Notes: generated by a model not told the origin, from the sequence alone. Numbered from the stretch's first letter, positions 15,892 through 24,919 are shown. The stretch is DNA of 24,952 bases from Candidatus Omnitrophota bacterium (GCA_018399915.1 JAGYNW010000004.1:1-24952), one strand, 5' to 3'. Translations and numbers: made by a program.

Positions 15892-17190
15892 TCATCCCTT
15901 TAAAGAATTAACGATCTCCTTAAAAACCCGGCCCCTTTCTTCAAAATTCACAAACATATCAAAACTCGCACACATGGGACTTAACAAAACACATTCGCCT
16001 TTAGCGGCATTGTCTTTGGCCCTGAGAACCGCCTCCTTCAGGTCTGCACATATTTCAACGGTAACAACATCGCCAAAGGTATCTTGAACTTTATTGCGCG
16101 CCTCACCGATGGCAAAGATCTTCTTGACCTTGAGACTGACCAGATCTTTAAGCGGAGAAAAATCAATATGTTTATCCTTGCCGCCGCAGATCAATTGAAT
16201 GGGTTTTGAAAGATTATTTAAAGCCCAACGCAAAGCCTCAGCGGTGGTCGCCTTCGAGTCATTGATAAACTCCACATCATCAATCGTCCGCACGGTCTCC
16301 AGCCGGTGTTCCACTCCGGGAAATTCTTCAAATACCTTAAAACACACCTTTGTATCGATCCCCAAGACCTCAGCCACGGATAAGACCGCCCCATGATTCG
16401 GATTCGTGCTCAAGGTATCCGTTTTAGCAGGATGATTGAAAAAAATGATTTCAGCGGATAATCGATCAGCTAATGTATGCGCGTAGGGCTCTTGAATATT
16501 CAAAACAGCATAATCAGTGCAATCCTGATTCTGAAAAATCCTGGTCTTGGCCGCAAAATACTCCTCTAGATCTTTATGCCTGTCCAGATGATTCTCGTTG
16601 AAATTTAACAGCACAGCGATAAACGGCCGGAAGCCACGAATGTCTGCCGGGCAAACGCTTGGGAGCAGAAGGGACTCCATTTGAAACGAACTCACCTCCA
16701 GCACAACATAATCCTTGTTTTCAAGATCCAGGACACAGGCCGAAAACGGCGTACCCACATTGCCACACAAACAGGGTTGATATCCGGACTCTTTCAACAC
16801 ATTGGCTATCAAATTGACCACCGTTGTTTTGCCGTTACTTCCGGTCACGGCGATGATCGGCTTCTGGCAAAACTGAAAAGCGAACTCCACCTCACCCAAA
16901 ACCGGGATATCCTTTTCCTTGGCCCATTGAACACAAAGAGCATCATAACGCACGCCCGGGCTCAACACTACAATATCACTGTCCTCGATGAAATCCCGTG
17001 AATGGCCTGGCAGATCCAGCATTACCTTTCTTCTCTGAAAATCAGCCAGTCTTTCAAGCGGCAATTGCGCCCTGTCTCTTTCATCCGAGATCCGGGCCTG
17101 ACCTCCTAATTTTTGCACTAAGACAGATAAGGCAACACCGCTTTTTTGTGCGCCGATAATGGTAATCTTTTTATTTGCGAGGTTAATCAT
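15892..17190 (-). CDS. murD: UDP-MurNAc-L-alanine--D-glutamate ligase
   Basis: The protein has 432 residues from the ATG at 17190; an upstream TTG at 17199 would add three. The N-terminal Rossmann-type start is ITIIGAQKSGVALSVLVQKL, the ATP loop is AVTGSNGKTTVVNLIANVL, FINDSKATTAEALRWALNN marks the Mur-ligase C-terminal junction, and LICGGKDKHIDFSPL is typical of MurD. It adds D-Glu to UDP-MurNAc-L-Ala. There is no clear Shine-Dalgarno before either start. Confidence 0.95.
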   Translation of the reverse strand: MINLANKKITIIGAQKSGVALSVLVQKLGGQARISDERDRAQLPLERLADFQRRKVMLDLPGHSRDFIEDSDIVVLSPGVRYDALCVQWAKEKDIPVLGEVEFAFQFCQKPIIAVTGSNGKTTVVNLIANVLKESGYQPCLCGNVGTPFSACVLDLENKDYVVLEVSSFQMESLLLPSVCPADIRGFRPFIAVLLNFNENHLDRHKDLEEYFAAKTRIFQNQDCTDYAVLNIQEPYAHTLADRLSAEIIFFNHPAKTDTLSTNPNHGAVLSVAEVLGIDTKVCFKVFEEFPGVEHRLETVRTIDDVEFINDSKATTAEALRWALNNLSKPIQLICGGKDKHIDFSPLKDLVSLKVKKIFAIGEARNKVQDTFGDVVTVEICADLKEAVLRAKDNAAKGECVLLSPMCASFDMFVNFEERGRVFKEIVNSLKG

Positions 17191-17214
17191 AACTATCAAA
17201 TGCGGAATGCGATT

Positions 17215-18300
17215 TTAGCGTATCTTCAACGTTGTCAATGTGATCAAGGCAAGAATGATCGCGATGATCCAAAAACGGATGATGATTTTAGATTCTTTCC
17301 AACCTGAAAGCTGTAAATGATGATGCAAGGGGGAAACCTTAAAAATCCGTTTGTTCCATAAACGAAAACTGGTTACCTGCATTATTACGGAAAGGGCCTC
17401 AACAACAAAAATCCCGCCCGCGATAACCAATAATAGCTCTTTTTTGATCAAAACCGCGATGACGCCTAATGTACCCCCTAAGGACAAAGATCCGACATCC
17501 CCCATAAAAACACTGGCCGGATAACAATTAAACCACAAAAATCCGAGGCTCGCGCCTGTGATGGCCGCGCAAAAGACCGCGAGCTCCCCGCTGCCTGCGA
17601 CAAAAGGGATAAAAAGGTATTCGCTGATAACCGCGTGACCTGTAATGTAACTCAGGATGCCCAACGTTAAACTCACAACCAGAACACACCCGATCGCCAA
17701 TCCATCCAACCCATCTGTCAGATTTACAGCATTGGAAGTGCCTACAACAATCAACGCCACAAATGGCACATAAAAAACCCCCAAATTCAATATGAGGGTT
17801 TTCAAAAACGGGATGCTGAGTTTCGTTGAAGTCCCGGGATTGAAGTACACATAGGATCCGACAAAACATCCGATCATAACCTGCCAGATCAATTTAGAAC
17901 GCCGGGTTAATCCCCGCTGTCCCTTGCGTGATAACTTAATATAATCATCAACAGCACCCAGAACCGCTAACCAGACACAGGTAAAGAGAGTTAAACAAAT
18001 ATAGGGATTAGACAAATTCCCCCACAATAACATGGAAAAAAGAATGCTGCCGATGATAAATATCCCGCCCATGGTAGGGGTGCCTTCCTTGGCCGCCTGG
18101 AATTGGTGCAAGGTTGGACAATCATCTCTTTTCGCGATCTCACGAACTTTTAAATCCCGGAGTTTATTAATAAAGAACGGCCCCAAGATAACACAAAATA
18201 AAAAGGTCGTGACAGCCGCCATACCGGCGCGGAAAGTTATATATCTAAAAATATTTAAAGCGAAAACCGTGTCTCTGAATTCAGAGAGATAATAAAACAT
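17215..18300 (-). CDS. mraY: Phospho-N-acetylmuramoyl-pentapeptide-transferase
   Basis: The protein has 361 residues and about ten TM segments, the standard length for MraY. Family motifs are AAKEGTPTMGG near the N-terminus, AVDDYIKLSRKGQRGLTRRSK, NAVNLTDGLDGLAIG, GDVGSLSLGG, and KVSPLHHHLQLSGWKESKI near the end. It moves phospho-MurNAc-pentapeptide to undecaprenyl phosphate, forming lipid I at the inner membrane. The start is preceded by AAGGGTGAT. It lies between murF and murD, the common order. Confidence 0.97.
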   Translation of the reverse strand: MFYYLSEFRDTVFALNIFRYITFRAGMAAVTTFLFCVILGPFFINKLRDLKVREIAKRDDCPTLHQFQAAKEGTPTMGGIFIIGSILFSMLLWGNLSNPYICLTLFTCVWLAVLGAVDDYIKLSRKGQRGLTRRSKLIWQVMIGCFVGSYVYFNPGTSTKLSIPFLKTLILNLGVFYVPFVALIVVGTSNAVNLTDGLDGLAIGCVLVVSLTLGILSYITGHAVISEYLFIPFVAGSGELAVFCAAITGASLGFLWFNCYPASVFMGDVGSLSLGGTLGVIAVLIKKELLLVIAGGIFVVEALSVIMQVTSFRLWNKRIFKVSPLHHHLQLSGWKESKIIIRFWIIAIILALITLTTLKIR

Positions 18301-18314
18301 GCATCACCCTTCTG

Positions 18315-19700
18315 TTATTGATTCTGAGAAGTCCATTGTTTTTTGAAATATTCAACCACCTTCTCCATCTGCATTGACCGCGAACCTTTGACAAGCACCA
18401 CAGAAGGAGAAACAACCCAGTGGCGCAACTTGGCATAAATTTGGGCAAACGTCCTGGCATGAAAGGCCTGAACATGAGGATCTTTTGCCATGATCCGGCG
18501 CGTCATGGCCTCAGAGGCCGTCCCTATCGTTAAAACCACATCCAAAGAACTCTTAAGGATTCTATCCGCCATGGCTTCATGCAAAACTTTTGTTCTTCTT
18601 CCCAATTCAAGCATATCCGCGCAGATCAAAACCCTCTTCATCTTTTGCGGGGCTGGAAGCACATCCAAAGTATCCATCGCGCTCGTCATGGATACAGGAT
18701 TCGCGTTATACGTATCATCGATCAAAATATGCTCACCCACCTTCTCTATCTTTTGCCGGCCGGGGAATCCCGGTGCTTCAGATAAGATACGGTCAATAGT
18801 ATTATAATGAATTTTGAACAAACGACCACAACAAATTGCCGCCAAGGCATTATAGATCATATGATTGCCCACATGGGATAAATGAACCCTCTTACGATGG
18901 ACCGTAAACGCGACCTTTCCGAGCTCAGATCTGACAATGTTTTTAGCCTGAAAATCTGAAGGCTTTTTGATCGAATACGATAACCATTGCCTGCCGGAAG
19001 ATGGCGCCAGAGGCAATTCCCTTAAATAAGGATCATCCGCGTTGTAGATGATGCTGCCGTTCAACGACAGATACCGAAGCATTTGACTCTTTTCGCGGAA
19101 AACCCCTCTTGGCGTCTTAAGTCCCTGCAGATGCGAATCCCCGATATTTGTAAAAACCGCCACCGTGGGTTGCGCCACACGGCTCAACCAGGCAATCTCT
19201 CCGGGGCTGTTTGTTCCAAGTTCAATAACCGCGACCTCATACGCTTCGCTCAACTGCAATAAAGTCAGCGGAACCCCGAATTGATTATTTTCTGTTTTCT
19301 TACTTTTCAACACATTGAATTTTGATCCCAAAAGCGCGGCAATAGATTCTTTTGTTGATGTTTTTCCCGCGCTGCCCGTAACTGCGATAAGGGGAATGGC
19401 GAAACGGGCCCGGTGAAAACCAGCGATCTGCCCTAAGGCCTTTGTGGTATCTTTCGCTGCCAGGACCGTGGCCTTTATGGTTCGGGAAAATTTTCTCGAG
19501 ATCATGATACCGCCGGCGCCTTTGCTGAGTGCCTGCGAGATAAATTGATGCCCATCAAAGCGTTGTCCCTGGATCGCGATAAAAAGATCTCCCGGTTTTA
19601 ACGTGCGCGAATCAATAGAAACTCCGCTGAAAGATCGACGAGGGCCTTGCCGCAAAAGGGTTGCCCGGGTCACCCTGATTATCTCATTTTGTGTCAGCAT
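18315..19700 (-). CDS. murF: UDP-MurNAc-tripeptide--D-alanyl-D-alanine ligase
   Basis: The protein has 461 residues. The MurF-type N-terminal domain contains FSGVSIDSRTLKPGDLFIAI and FDGHQFISQALSKGAGGIMI. The ATP loop is AVTGSAGKTSTKESIAALLG, the FTNIGDSHLQ region follows, and LIDDTYNANPVSMTSAMDTL is a strong MurF signature. It attaches D-Ala-D-Ala to finish the pentapeptide. The start overlaps the murE end by 17 nt. Confidence 0.96.
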   Translation of the reverse strand: MLTQNEIIRVTRATLLRQGPRRSFSGVSIDSRTLKPGDLFIAIQGQRFDGHQFISQALSKGAGGIMISRKFSRTIKATVLAAKDTTKALGQIAGFHRARFAIPLIAVTGSAGKTSTKESIAALLGSKFNVLKSKKTENNQFGVPLTLLQLSEAYEVAVIELGTNSPGEIAWLSRVAQPTVAVFTNIGDSHLQGLKTPRGVFREKSQMLRYLSLNGSIIYNADDPYLRELPLAPSSGRQWLSYSIKKPSDFQAKNIVRSELGKVAFTVHRKRVHLSHVGNHMIYNALAAICCGRLFKIHYNTIDRILSEAPGFPGRQKIEKVGEHILIDDTYNANPVSMTSAMDTLDVLPAPQKMKRVLICADMLELGRRTKVLHEAMADRILKSSLDVVLTIGTASEAMTRRIMAKDPHVQAFHARTFAQIYAKLRHWVVSPSVVLVKGSRSMQMEKVVEYFKKQWTSQNQ

Positions 19701-21147
19701 TTAAACAGTCTTTGATTATTTTCTTTTCATCAAAACGAATAACTCTATCTTTAAAGATCTGATAGGGTTCGTGTCCCTTGCCCACGACCAAAACAATATT
19801 ATTGGCCTTGGCCATCTTCAGGGCCTTAGCGATAGCTTTCTCCCTTTTGGGAAGCACCATAAAACGGGTATTTTTAAACCCTGTGATAATTTCAGCAATG
19901 ATCTTCTGGGGATCTTCCCCTCGAGGGTTATCACTTGTTACGATAGAGAAGTCCGCGTAAAGCGACGCGATCTTCCCCATTTGCGGCCGCTTCCCTTTAT
20001 CCCTATCCCCCCCACAGCCAAAAACCAACAAGATCTTGCGGGCGGTTACCGTCCGGATCGATTTTAACACATTGAATAGCGCATCGGGGGTATGCGCGTA
20101 ATCAATAAAAACAGGAACATGACTTTTTGTCCTCACTTGTTCCAGCCTGCCGGGAACACATTTGAATCGGCGCAAAGATTTTCTGATAGACTCCAGCGTA
20201 ATCCCTTCCTGCAAGGCGGCAGCCGTTGCCGCAAGGATATTATAGACATTGAAAATCCCTATCAGATGAGTCCTGACAAAAACACTTTCCTTTTTCATCC
20301 TGATGGTAAAGGAAGACCCATCAATGCCGAGAAAAATATCTTTGGCCATGACATCCGCGGACTTTTTAACCCCGTAGGTAATGACCTTCGATCTGAGCAG
20401 GCCGGCCAATTTTTCGCCAAACGGATCATCGCCATTGATGACCGCAACCGGTTTGGGTTTCGGTTCAGTGAAAAGTTTCATTTTAGATGAGAAATATTTG
20501 GGTATGGTTCTGTGATAATCCAGATGATCCTCTGTCAAGTTAGTGAAGACCGCAGTCTTGAAAGGAATATCCTCCACCCGCCCCTGATCCAACGCATGGG
20601 AGGAGACCTCCATCACGCAATATTCAATGGAACGGCTAGCCATGTCTGCCAGGATCTGATGATTTTCCAAATACCCGGGGGTAGTGGTTTGAGCAGCGAT
20701 GGTCTTTCCCGCGTAGCGGTAATTGATCGTACCGATGACCCCGCATTTTTTTTGCCCGCCTTTAAGAAAGGATTCCAATAAATAACTGATCGTGGTCTTG
20801 CCATTGGTGCCTGTGATACCTATCGTTTTCATCTTGGCGCTATCGGCGTAAAACTTTTGAGTTACCTGTCTTAAAAACTTTTTCGTGTCTTTAACGTAAA
20901 GATAATGCGCCTTTGGCTCTTTTTTCCTTTTGCGGGACGGCGTATTGACAACAATCACCTGACCGCCTTTGGCAACAACATCATGAATAAAATCTGTTCC
21001 GTCATGCTGGCAACCTTTAATGGCAATGAATAAACTGGATTTCCTTGCCTTGCGTGAATCGGTGCAGATATCTTTTATATCCAGGCAAGGAAGATTTTCT
21101 GTCCCGGTTATACCCGGCAAGGACAAAAGCAATTGTTTTAAAAGCAT
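19684..21147 (-). CDS. murE: UDP-MurNAc-L-Ala-D-Glu--2,6-diaminopimelate ligase
   Basis: The protein has 487 residues from the ATG at 21147, which has GAGGG eight bases upstream; a TTG at 21162 is disfavoured. The ATP loop is IGITGTNGKTTISYLLE (about 109-125), VMEVSSHALDQGRV is a MurE hallmark, and TSDNPRGEDP (DNPR at about 406-409) is the motif associated with meso-diaminopimelate rather than L-lysine as third amino acid. This predicts a DAP-type peptidoglycan. It directly follows ftsI. Confidence 0.96.
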   Translation of the reverse strand: MLLKQLLLSLPGITGTENLPCLDIKDICTDSRKARKSSLFIAIKGCQHDGTDFIHDVVAKGGQVIVVNTPSRKRKKEPKAHYLYVKDTKKFLRQVTQKFYADSAKMKTIGITGTNGKTTISYLLESFLKGGQKKCGVIGTINYRYAGKTIAAQTTTPGYLENHQILADMASRSIEYCVMEVSSHALDQGRVEDIPFKTAVFTNLTEDHLDYHRTIPKYFSSKMKLFTEPKPKPVAVINGDDPFGEKLAGLLRSKVITYGVKKSADVMAKDIFLGIDGSSFTIRMKKESVFVRTHLIGIFNVYNILAATAAALQEGITLESIRKSLRRFKCVPGRLEQVRTKSHVPVFIDYAHTPDALFNVLKSIRTVTARKILLVFGCGGDRDKGKRPQMGKIASLYADFSIVTSDNPRGEDPQKIIAEIITGFKNTRFMVLPKREKAIAKALKMAKANNIVLVVGKGHEPYQIFKDRVIRFDEKKIIKDCLNADTK

Positions 21148-21165
21148 TTTTGTTTCCCTCAATAA

Positions 21166-22845
21166 TTATGGCTGGCTGCTTTCCAGATAGCTTAATGTAT
21201 TTTCCACAACCTCCTTAAAAACAGGCGCGGCCACGGTTCCCCCAAAATATTGGGGATGCGGTTCATCGAATACAACGACCACGGCTATTTTCGGATCTTC
21301 CACCGGGGCAAATCCAAAAAACGAAGCGAAAAACTTATCGTGTGAATACTTCCCATCCACGACTTTTTGGGCTGTGCCTGTTTTACCGGCAACGGAAACA
21401 CCTTTGATCTTTGCATTGCGGCCCGTGCCTTTATCCACCACATTCTGTAATATCGCCTTTACGCGTTGAGCTGTTTCGGCGCTGATCACTCTATCCACAA
21501 TCTGCGGTTCAAAGGACTGGATCACCTGATTGTGTTTATTCTTGATATATTTCACGACATATGGCTTCATCCATAACCCGTCATTGGCAATAGCCGCAAT
21601 AGCACTGACCAGCTGCAGAGGCGTGACCAAAACTTCATGCCCGATCGGGATGGCCCCGATACTGGTCTTGGACCATTTCGAAGGATGCTTCAGATACCCC
21701 CTGATCTCTCCGGCCATATCAATATCAGTCTTGATCCCGAAACGAAAACGCTTGGCGTATTTATAAATGATGGGGGGCCCCAGTCTTTCCGCGATTTTCG
21801 CGGTCCCGATATTACTGGAAAAAGAAAAAACATCCCTAAAACTCAAATCCCCATAAGGGTGATGATCATTAAGGATATGATTACCTATCCGGTACTTTCC
21901 ATTCTCACAAAAGATAATGTCCTCTTCATCAAAGACGCCTTCCTCCAGCCCGGCGGCAGCCGTAACAACCTTAAACACAGACCCCGGTTCATAACCATAA
22001 TGCATGGCGCGGTTTGTCCGGCTTTCAATACTGCTTTCGGATACCTTCTCTAAATTATAGGTAGGCCTGTTCGCCAAAGCCAGGATCTCTCCGGTTTTGA
22101 CATCCATCACAATAATACTCGCGCCTATGGCATTATGCTTTTGATAACTTTCTTCTAAAGAACGTTCAGCGATAAACTGAATAGTTTCATCTATGGTGAG
22201 GTATAAGCTGTTGCCATCCTTGGGAAGGATCATGCTGTCGCCGAGCAAAAGCTCCTGATGCCGGGCATCCTGAAAAATAAGCTCTTTGCCCGGCTCACCT
22301 TTCAGCTGCGCGTCACGGTATGCTTCCAGGCCTGTCAACCCCTGATTGTCAATGCCGGCGAAACCGATCACATGTGCGGCCAAATGCCCATTAGGGTAAT
22401 GGCGCTTACTTTCTTTGCGGAATCCCAGCCCCCGGATCTTAAGTGCCTTGATCTGTTGAACCAACTCGACATTTAACTTTCTTTTGATCCATACGAAATA
22501 TTTAGGACGTGCAAGCCGCTTGGCAATAATCTCCGGATCCATGTTCAAAAGTACAGACAAACGGCTGACAGCCTTTTGTTTGTCCTCATCCGACATATGC
22601 CTAGGGTTGGCATAAAGCGAAAAGACCGAAATATTGAAAGCCATCAATCTGTTTTTGCGGTCGTAAATATTGCCGCGAACAGGCTCGATCTCTATGACAT
22701 GTTTATGCTGTTTATCCGCCAACTCAGCTAAATGTTCGGCGCGGAAAACCTGGATCAAAATCAACTTGACGACAAAAAGGCAAAAACAAAAAATAAGTAT
22801 TAAAAAAACCAGCGCGGATCTAAAGACATGTTTTCTGTTTTGCAC
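21166..22845 (-). CDS. ftsI: Septal transpeptidase FtsI (class B penicillin-binding protein 3)
   Basis: The protein has 559 residues. It has one N-terminal TM (about 8-32), and a class B dimerisation domain beginning EIEPVRGNIYDRKNRLMAFN. The transpeptidase domain carries all three active-site motifs: S289-V-F-K in YEPGSVFKVV, SSN at 343-345, and KTG at 488-490 in AGKTGTAQ. It cross-links septal peptidoglycan with FtsW. The start codon is GTG (22845-22843): an in-frame stop lies upstream and no ATG is available, and there is no clear Shine-Dalgarno. No PASTA domain is present at the C-terminus, which ends LSYLESSQP. Confidence 0.95.
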   Translation of the reverse strand: MQNRKHVFRSALVFLILIFCFCLFVVKLILIQVFRAEHLAELADKQHKHVIEIEPVRGNIYDRKNRLMAFNISVFSLYANPRHMSDEDKQKAVSRLSVLLNMDPEIIAKRLARPKYFVWIKRKLNVELVQQIKALKIRGLGFRKESKRHYPNGHLAAHVIGFAGIDNQGLTGLEAYRDAQLKGEPGKELIFQDARHQELLLGDSMILPKDGNSLYLTIDETIQFIAERSLEESYQKHNAIGASIIVMDVKTGEILALANRPTYNLEKVSESSIESRTNRAMHYGYEPGSVFKVVTAAAGLEEGVFDEEDIIFCENGKYRIGNHILNDHHPYGDLSFRDVFSFSSNIGTAKIAERLGPPIIYKYAKRFRFGIKTDIDMAGEIRGYLKHPSKWSKTSIGAIPIGHEVLVTPLQLVSAIAAIANDGLWMKPYVVKYIKNKHNQVIQSFEPQIVDRVISAETAQRVKAILQNVVDKGTGRNAKIKGVSVAGKTGTAQKVVDGKYSHDKFFASFFGFAPVEDPKIAVVVVFDEPHPQYFGGTVAAPVFKEVVENTLSYLESSQP

Positions 22846-22999
22846 GGATAGGCAACTTTTGTAATATGATATCTATTATATTTCGATCTAAGATTTGTAC
22901 CACCAATATCAGTGAACCAAAATATTCTTTAGGCGGAGAGGCCTTTTCTGAAACATGGGCGTTCAGAAAACTTTTTTTCAAGCTTTGCCTAGATCTGGA
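22846..22999. other. ftsL-ftsI spacer, 154 nt, unusually long for this cluster
   Basis: No gene was supported on either strand. It contains a perfect 9-bp inverted repeat (22944-22970), a small AGGC/GCCT hairpin (22931-22944) and a TATAAT box on the minus strand at 22880-22875, about 30 nt before the ftsI GTG. Nothing resembling a good -35 was found at 16-18 bp from that box. The spacer could hold an internal promoter for ftsI and the genes after it. Confidence 0.45.
22944..22970. repeat. 9-bp perfect inverted repeat in the ftsL-ftsI spacer
   Basis: TTTTCTGAA (22944-22952) and TTCAGAAAA (22962-22970) are separated by nine bases. On the plus strand CTTTTTTT follows (22971-22978), giving the look of a terminator for plus-strand transcription, although no plus-strand gene reads into it. 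In the minus-strand mRNA it would be a hairpin without a following U-run. Confidence 0.5.
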
Positions 23000-23380
23000 T
23001 TACCAGGGTTTGGCCTGTGCTTCGCTCCCAAAAGAGATCAGGCTCAGCAAAAAATTGGATTTTTTTGCCTGAACAGACTTGCGACGCAACGAAGCCATAT
23101 CTTCTGAGACAACAGGGATCGAAAGCTTGATGATCTTACTGGGATGAACAAAATTCATATCAGACCCATCAGATAAAACTTTATGACCTAAATGCGATGA
23201 AGATTTCAAGCTCAGCACAGAAGATTCCGCGCTGCCGTTTTGATCGATCAATTCTTTGATCTGGTTTTGTTTGGCTTTGCATTTATAGGCTAAATTGATG
23301 ATCTGAACTTGAAAATGAATATAGCATAAAGAAACGACGGTGAATAACCCCAGTATTTTTATTGATCGTGCCAAATTCAT
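23000..23380 (-). CDS. ftsL: FtsL-like cell division protein
   Basis: The protein has 126 residues. The topology is that of FtsL: a short basic N-terminus, one TM at about residues 8-28 (ILGLFTVVSLCYIHFQVQII), then a helical stretch (NLAYKCKAKQNQIKELIDQN) and SLKSSSHLGHKVLSDGSDM, like the 'L.sp..Le..A...gM' end of FtsL helices. A 50-residue C-terminal extension follows, rich in Ser and Lys and ending FGSEAQAKPW, which is longer than usual. AAGGA lies 10 bases before the ATG, and the rsmH stop is five bases upstream. The family is too divergent for sequence alone, so position between rsmH and ftsI carries much of the call. Confidence 0.75.
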   Translation of the reverse strand: MNLARSIKILGLFTVVSLCYIHFQVQIINLAYKCKAKQNQIKELIDQNGSAESSVLSLKSSSHLGHKVLSDGSDMNFVHPSKIIKLSIPVVSEDMASLRRKSVQAKKSNFLLSLISFGSEAQAKPW

Positions 23381-23385
23381 TATAT

Positions 23386-24279
23386 CTATATCCTTTCTGC
23401 GATTCTTAGGCGAGCACTTCTGGCTCTTAAATTTTCTTTAGCTTCTTCCTCTGTCGGGCGTAAGGGTTTTTTAACGATCAAATTTAATTGACCCGCTTTT
23501 TTGAAATCCCTGAAAATATTTTTTACGATCCTGTCCTCGAGCGAATGGAAAGCGATGACCGCGATGCGGCCCCCGGGCTTCAAGACGTTAACACATTTAT
23601 CGAGACCGACCGTTAATTTTTCGAGTTCTTTGTTCACAACGATGCGTAAGGCCTGAAAAGTCCGGGTTGCCGGATGGATTCGCTGCCAATTCCGTCCCGA
23701 CGGCAAGGCCTTCAGGACAGCGATACTCAAATCTTCAGTAGTCCTCAAGGCCGCAGAGGAACGTTGTTTGACGATCTGCCTGGCTATGCGCATGTGCCAC
23801 TTCTCTTCGCCGAAGACCTTAAGGATCTGCGACAATTCTTTTTCCGGCAACGAATTCACCAAATCAAAAGCGCTTACCCCTTCTCCCTGATTCATCCGCA
23901 TATCCAAAGGCCCATTTTGCTTCAGGCTGAACCCGCGATACGCATTATCCAACTGATAACTCGATACCCCCAGGTCTAACAGAATCGCATCCACAGCATC
24001 AATTTTTAAAGAACTCAAGACTTTGTCAATATCCGCGTAATTGCTGTGCCTCAAAATACATTGTTTGTCAAAACCCGCTAAACGCTCTTTGGATTTTTCC
24101 AGGATCTCCGCATCACAATCCAGCCCTATCAGTTTTCCTTCCGCTCCGATCCTTTCCAGCATTGCCAGGGAATGGCCCGCTAATCCTAATGTTCCATCAA
24201 CCACTACCGAACCCTGTTTCAAATTCAGAGACTCAATAACCTCATTGCACATTACCGGGATATGGATCGATTCAGCCAT
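23386..24279 (-). CDS. rsmH: 16S rRNA (cytosine(1402)-N4)-methyltransferase RsmH
   Basis: The protein has 297 residues. HIPVMCNEVIESLNL is the family start, VVDGTLGLAGHSLAML (about 26-41) is the SAM-binding motif, and DAILLDLGVSSYQLDNAYRG with FSLKQNGPLDMRMNQ follows. The C-terminal half has HPATRTFQALRIVVNKEL, AVIAFHSLEDRIVKN and RARSARLRIAERI. It methylates C1402 of 16S rRNA in the ribosomal P site. The ATG lies 12 nt after the mraZ stop with GGTGAG just before it. Also known as mraW. Confidence 0.97.
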   Translation of the reverse strand: MAESIHIPVMCNEVIESLNLKQGSVVVDGTLGLAGHSLAMLERIGAEGKLIGLDCDAEILEKSKERLAGFDKQCILRHSNYADIDKVLSSLKIDAVDAILLDLGVSSYQLDNAYRGFSLKQNGPLDMRMNQGEGVSAFDLVNSLPEKELSQILKVFGEEKWHMRIARQIVKQRSSAALRTTEDLSIAVLKALPSGRNWQRIHPATRTFQALRIVVNKELEKLTVGLDKCVNVLKPGGRIAVIAFHSLEDRIVKNIFRDFKKAGQLNLIVKKPLRPTEEEAKENLRARSARLRIAERI

Positions 24280-24291
24280 GACTCACCCACT

Positions 24292-24729
24292 TTAAAGATT
24301 CATTAAATTTTCGGCTATCTGCTCAAAGGAGCTATCAGAATCCTGATAGAAGTCATTCCACATTTTTTTATCCCATATCTCAATACGGTTGGAAACGCCG
24401 ATGATCATTGTTTCCCGGTTTATACTGGCATATTCTTTCAAATATTGCGGAATAATGAATCTCCCCTGTTTATCGGGACAAACATCAATGGCTCCGGAAA
24501 AGAACATCCGGTTAAAAATTCGTGATTGTTTTTGTGTAAAGGACATGCCTTTAAATTTGCTTTCCTGTGCGCGCCATTCACTCTCGGCAAACATAAAAAT
24601 GCATTTATCAAGTCCCCGGGTAAGAAAAAAATTTTCAATCTCATTATCTTTACAAGCTTCACGGATTTTGGAGGGAAGCACTAACCGTCCTTTATTGTCA
24701 ATATTATGTTTATATTCACCGTAAAACAT
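24292..24729 (-). CDS. mraZ: Transcriptional regulator MraZ
   Basis: The protein has 145 residues with two tandem AbrB-like MraZ domains, each marked by the family motif: DNKGRLVLPSKIR (11-23) and DKQGRFIIPQYLKEY (86-100). MFYGEYKHNID is the usual N-terminus. MraZ forms a ring-shaped DNA-binding oligomer and represses its own dcw promoter in characterised species. AAGG lies seven bases before the ATG. It is the first gene of the cluster, and three TGGNN boxes lie just after the promoter. Confidence 0.96.
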   Translation of the reverse strand: MFYGEYKHNIDNKGRLVLPSKIREACKDNEIENFFLTRGLDKCIFMFAESEWRAQESKFKGMSFTQKQSRIFNRMFFSGAIDVCPDKQGRFIIPQYLKEYASINRETMIIGVSNRIEIWDKKMWNDFYQDSDSSFEQIAENLMNL

Positions 24730-24788
24730 AGAATTTACCTTGATTCCAATAAAATGAGCACTAACGGATATGTGTTTTTTAAAATTTT

Positions 24789-24816
24789 AATATAAAAGCG
24801 GGGATATTTGTTGTAA
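24789..24816 (-). promoter_or_regulatory. Possible second mraZ promoter (P2)
   Basis: On the minus strand TTACAA (24816-24811) is followed by 16 bp and TATATT (24794-24789), about 60 nt before the mraZ ATG. It is weaker than the upstream TTGACA/TATACT pair and could be chance in this AT-rich leader. Confidence 0.25.
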
Positions 24817-24837
24817 GATATTTGAAATGTTGGCTTT

Positions 24838-24871
24838 AAGAAAAATTTCCAAAATTCTGGAAATTTTTTCT
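24838..24871. repeat. Strong AT-rich inverted repeat in the mraZ leader
   Basis: On the minus strand AAAAATTTCC, an 8-nt loop and GGAAATTTTT pair perfectly over 10 bp, and the stem extends to AAG/CTT with one bulged A. It falls within the 5' leader of the mraZ transcript, between the MraZ boxes and the start codon. It could be an attenuator hairpin, or a palindromic protein site at the DNA level. Confidence 0.5.
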
Positions 24872-24884
24872 TGAATTCAGCTTC

Positions 24885-24909
24885 CTCCACATCGTGCCAC
24901 TTTGCCCCA
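24885..24909 (-). promoter_or_regulatory. MraZ operator: three TGGNN boxes at 10-bp spacing
   Basis: Reading the minus strand: TGGGG (24909-24905), five bases, TGGCA (24899-24895), five bases, TGGAG (24889-24885). Known MraZ sites are TGGGN-type repeats separated by 5 bp. The boxes begin 10 bp after the -10 element, near the transcription start, where bound MraZ would block RNA polymerase. This supports autorepression of the whole cluster. Confidence 0.75.
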
Positions 24910-24919
24910 CTTTATTTTT

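Noticed and set aside
20092..20490. 132-codon plus-strand open frame inside murE
   Set aside because: It lies antisense to a well-supported Mur ligase and has no recognisable features.
21637..22053. 138-codon plus-strand open frame inside ftsI
   Set aside because: It lies antisense to the intact transpeptidase domain and its translation looks like a frame shadow.
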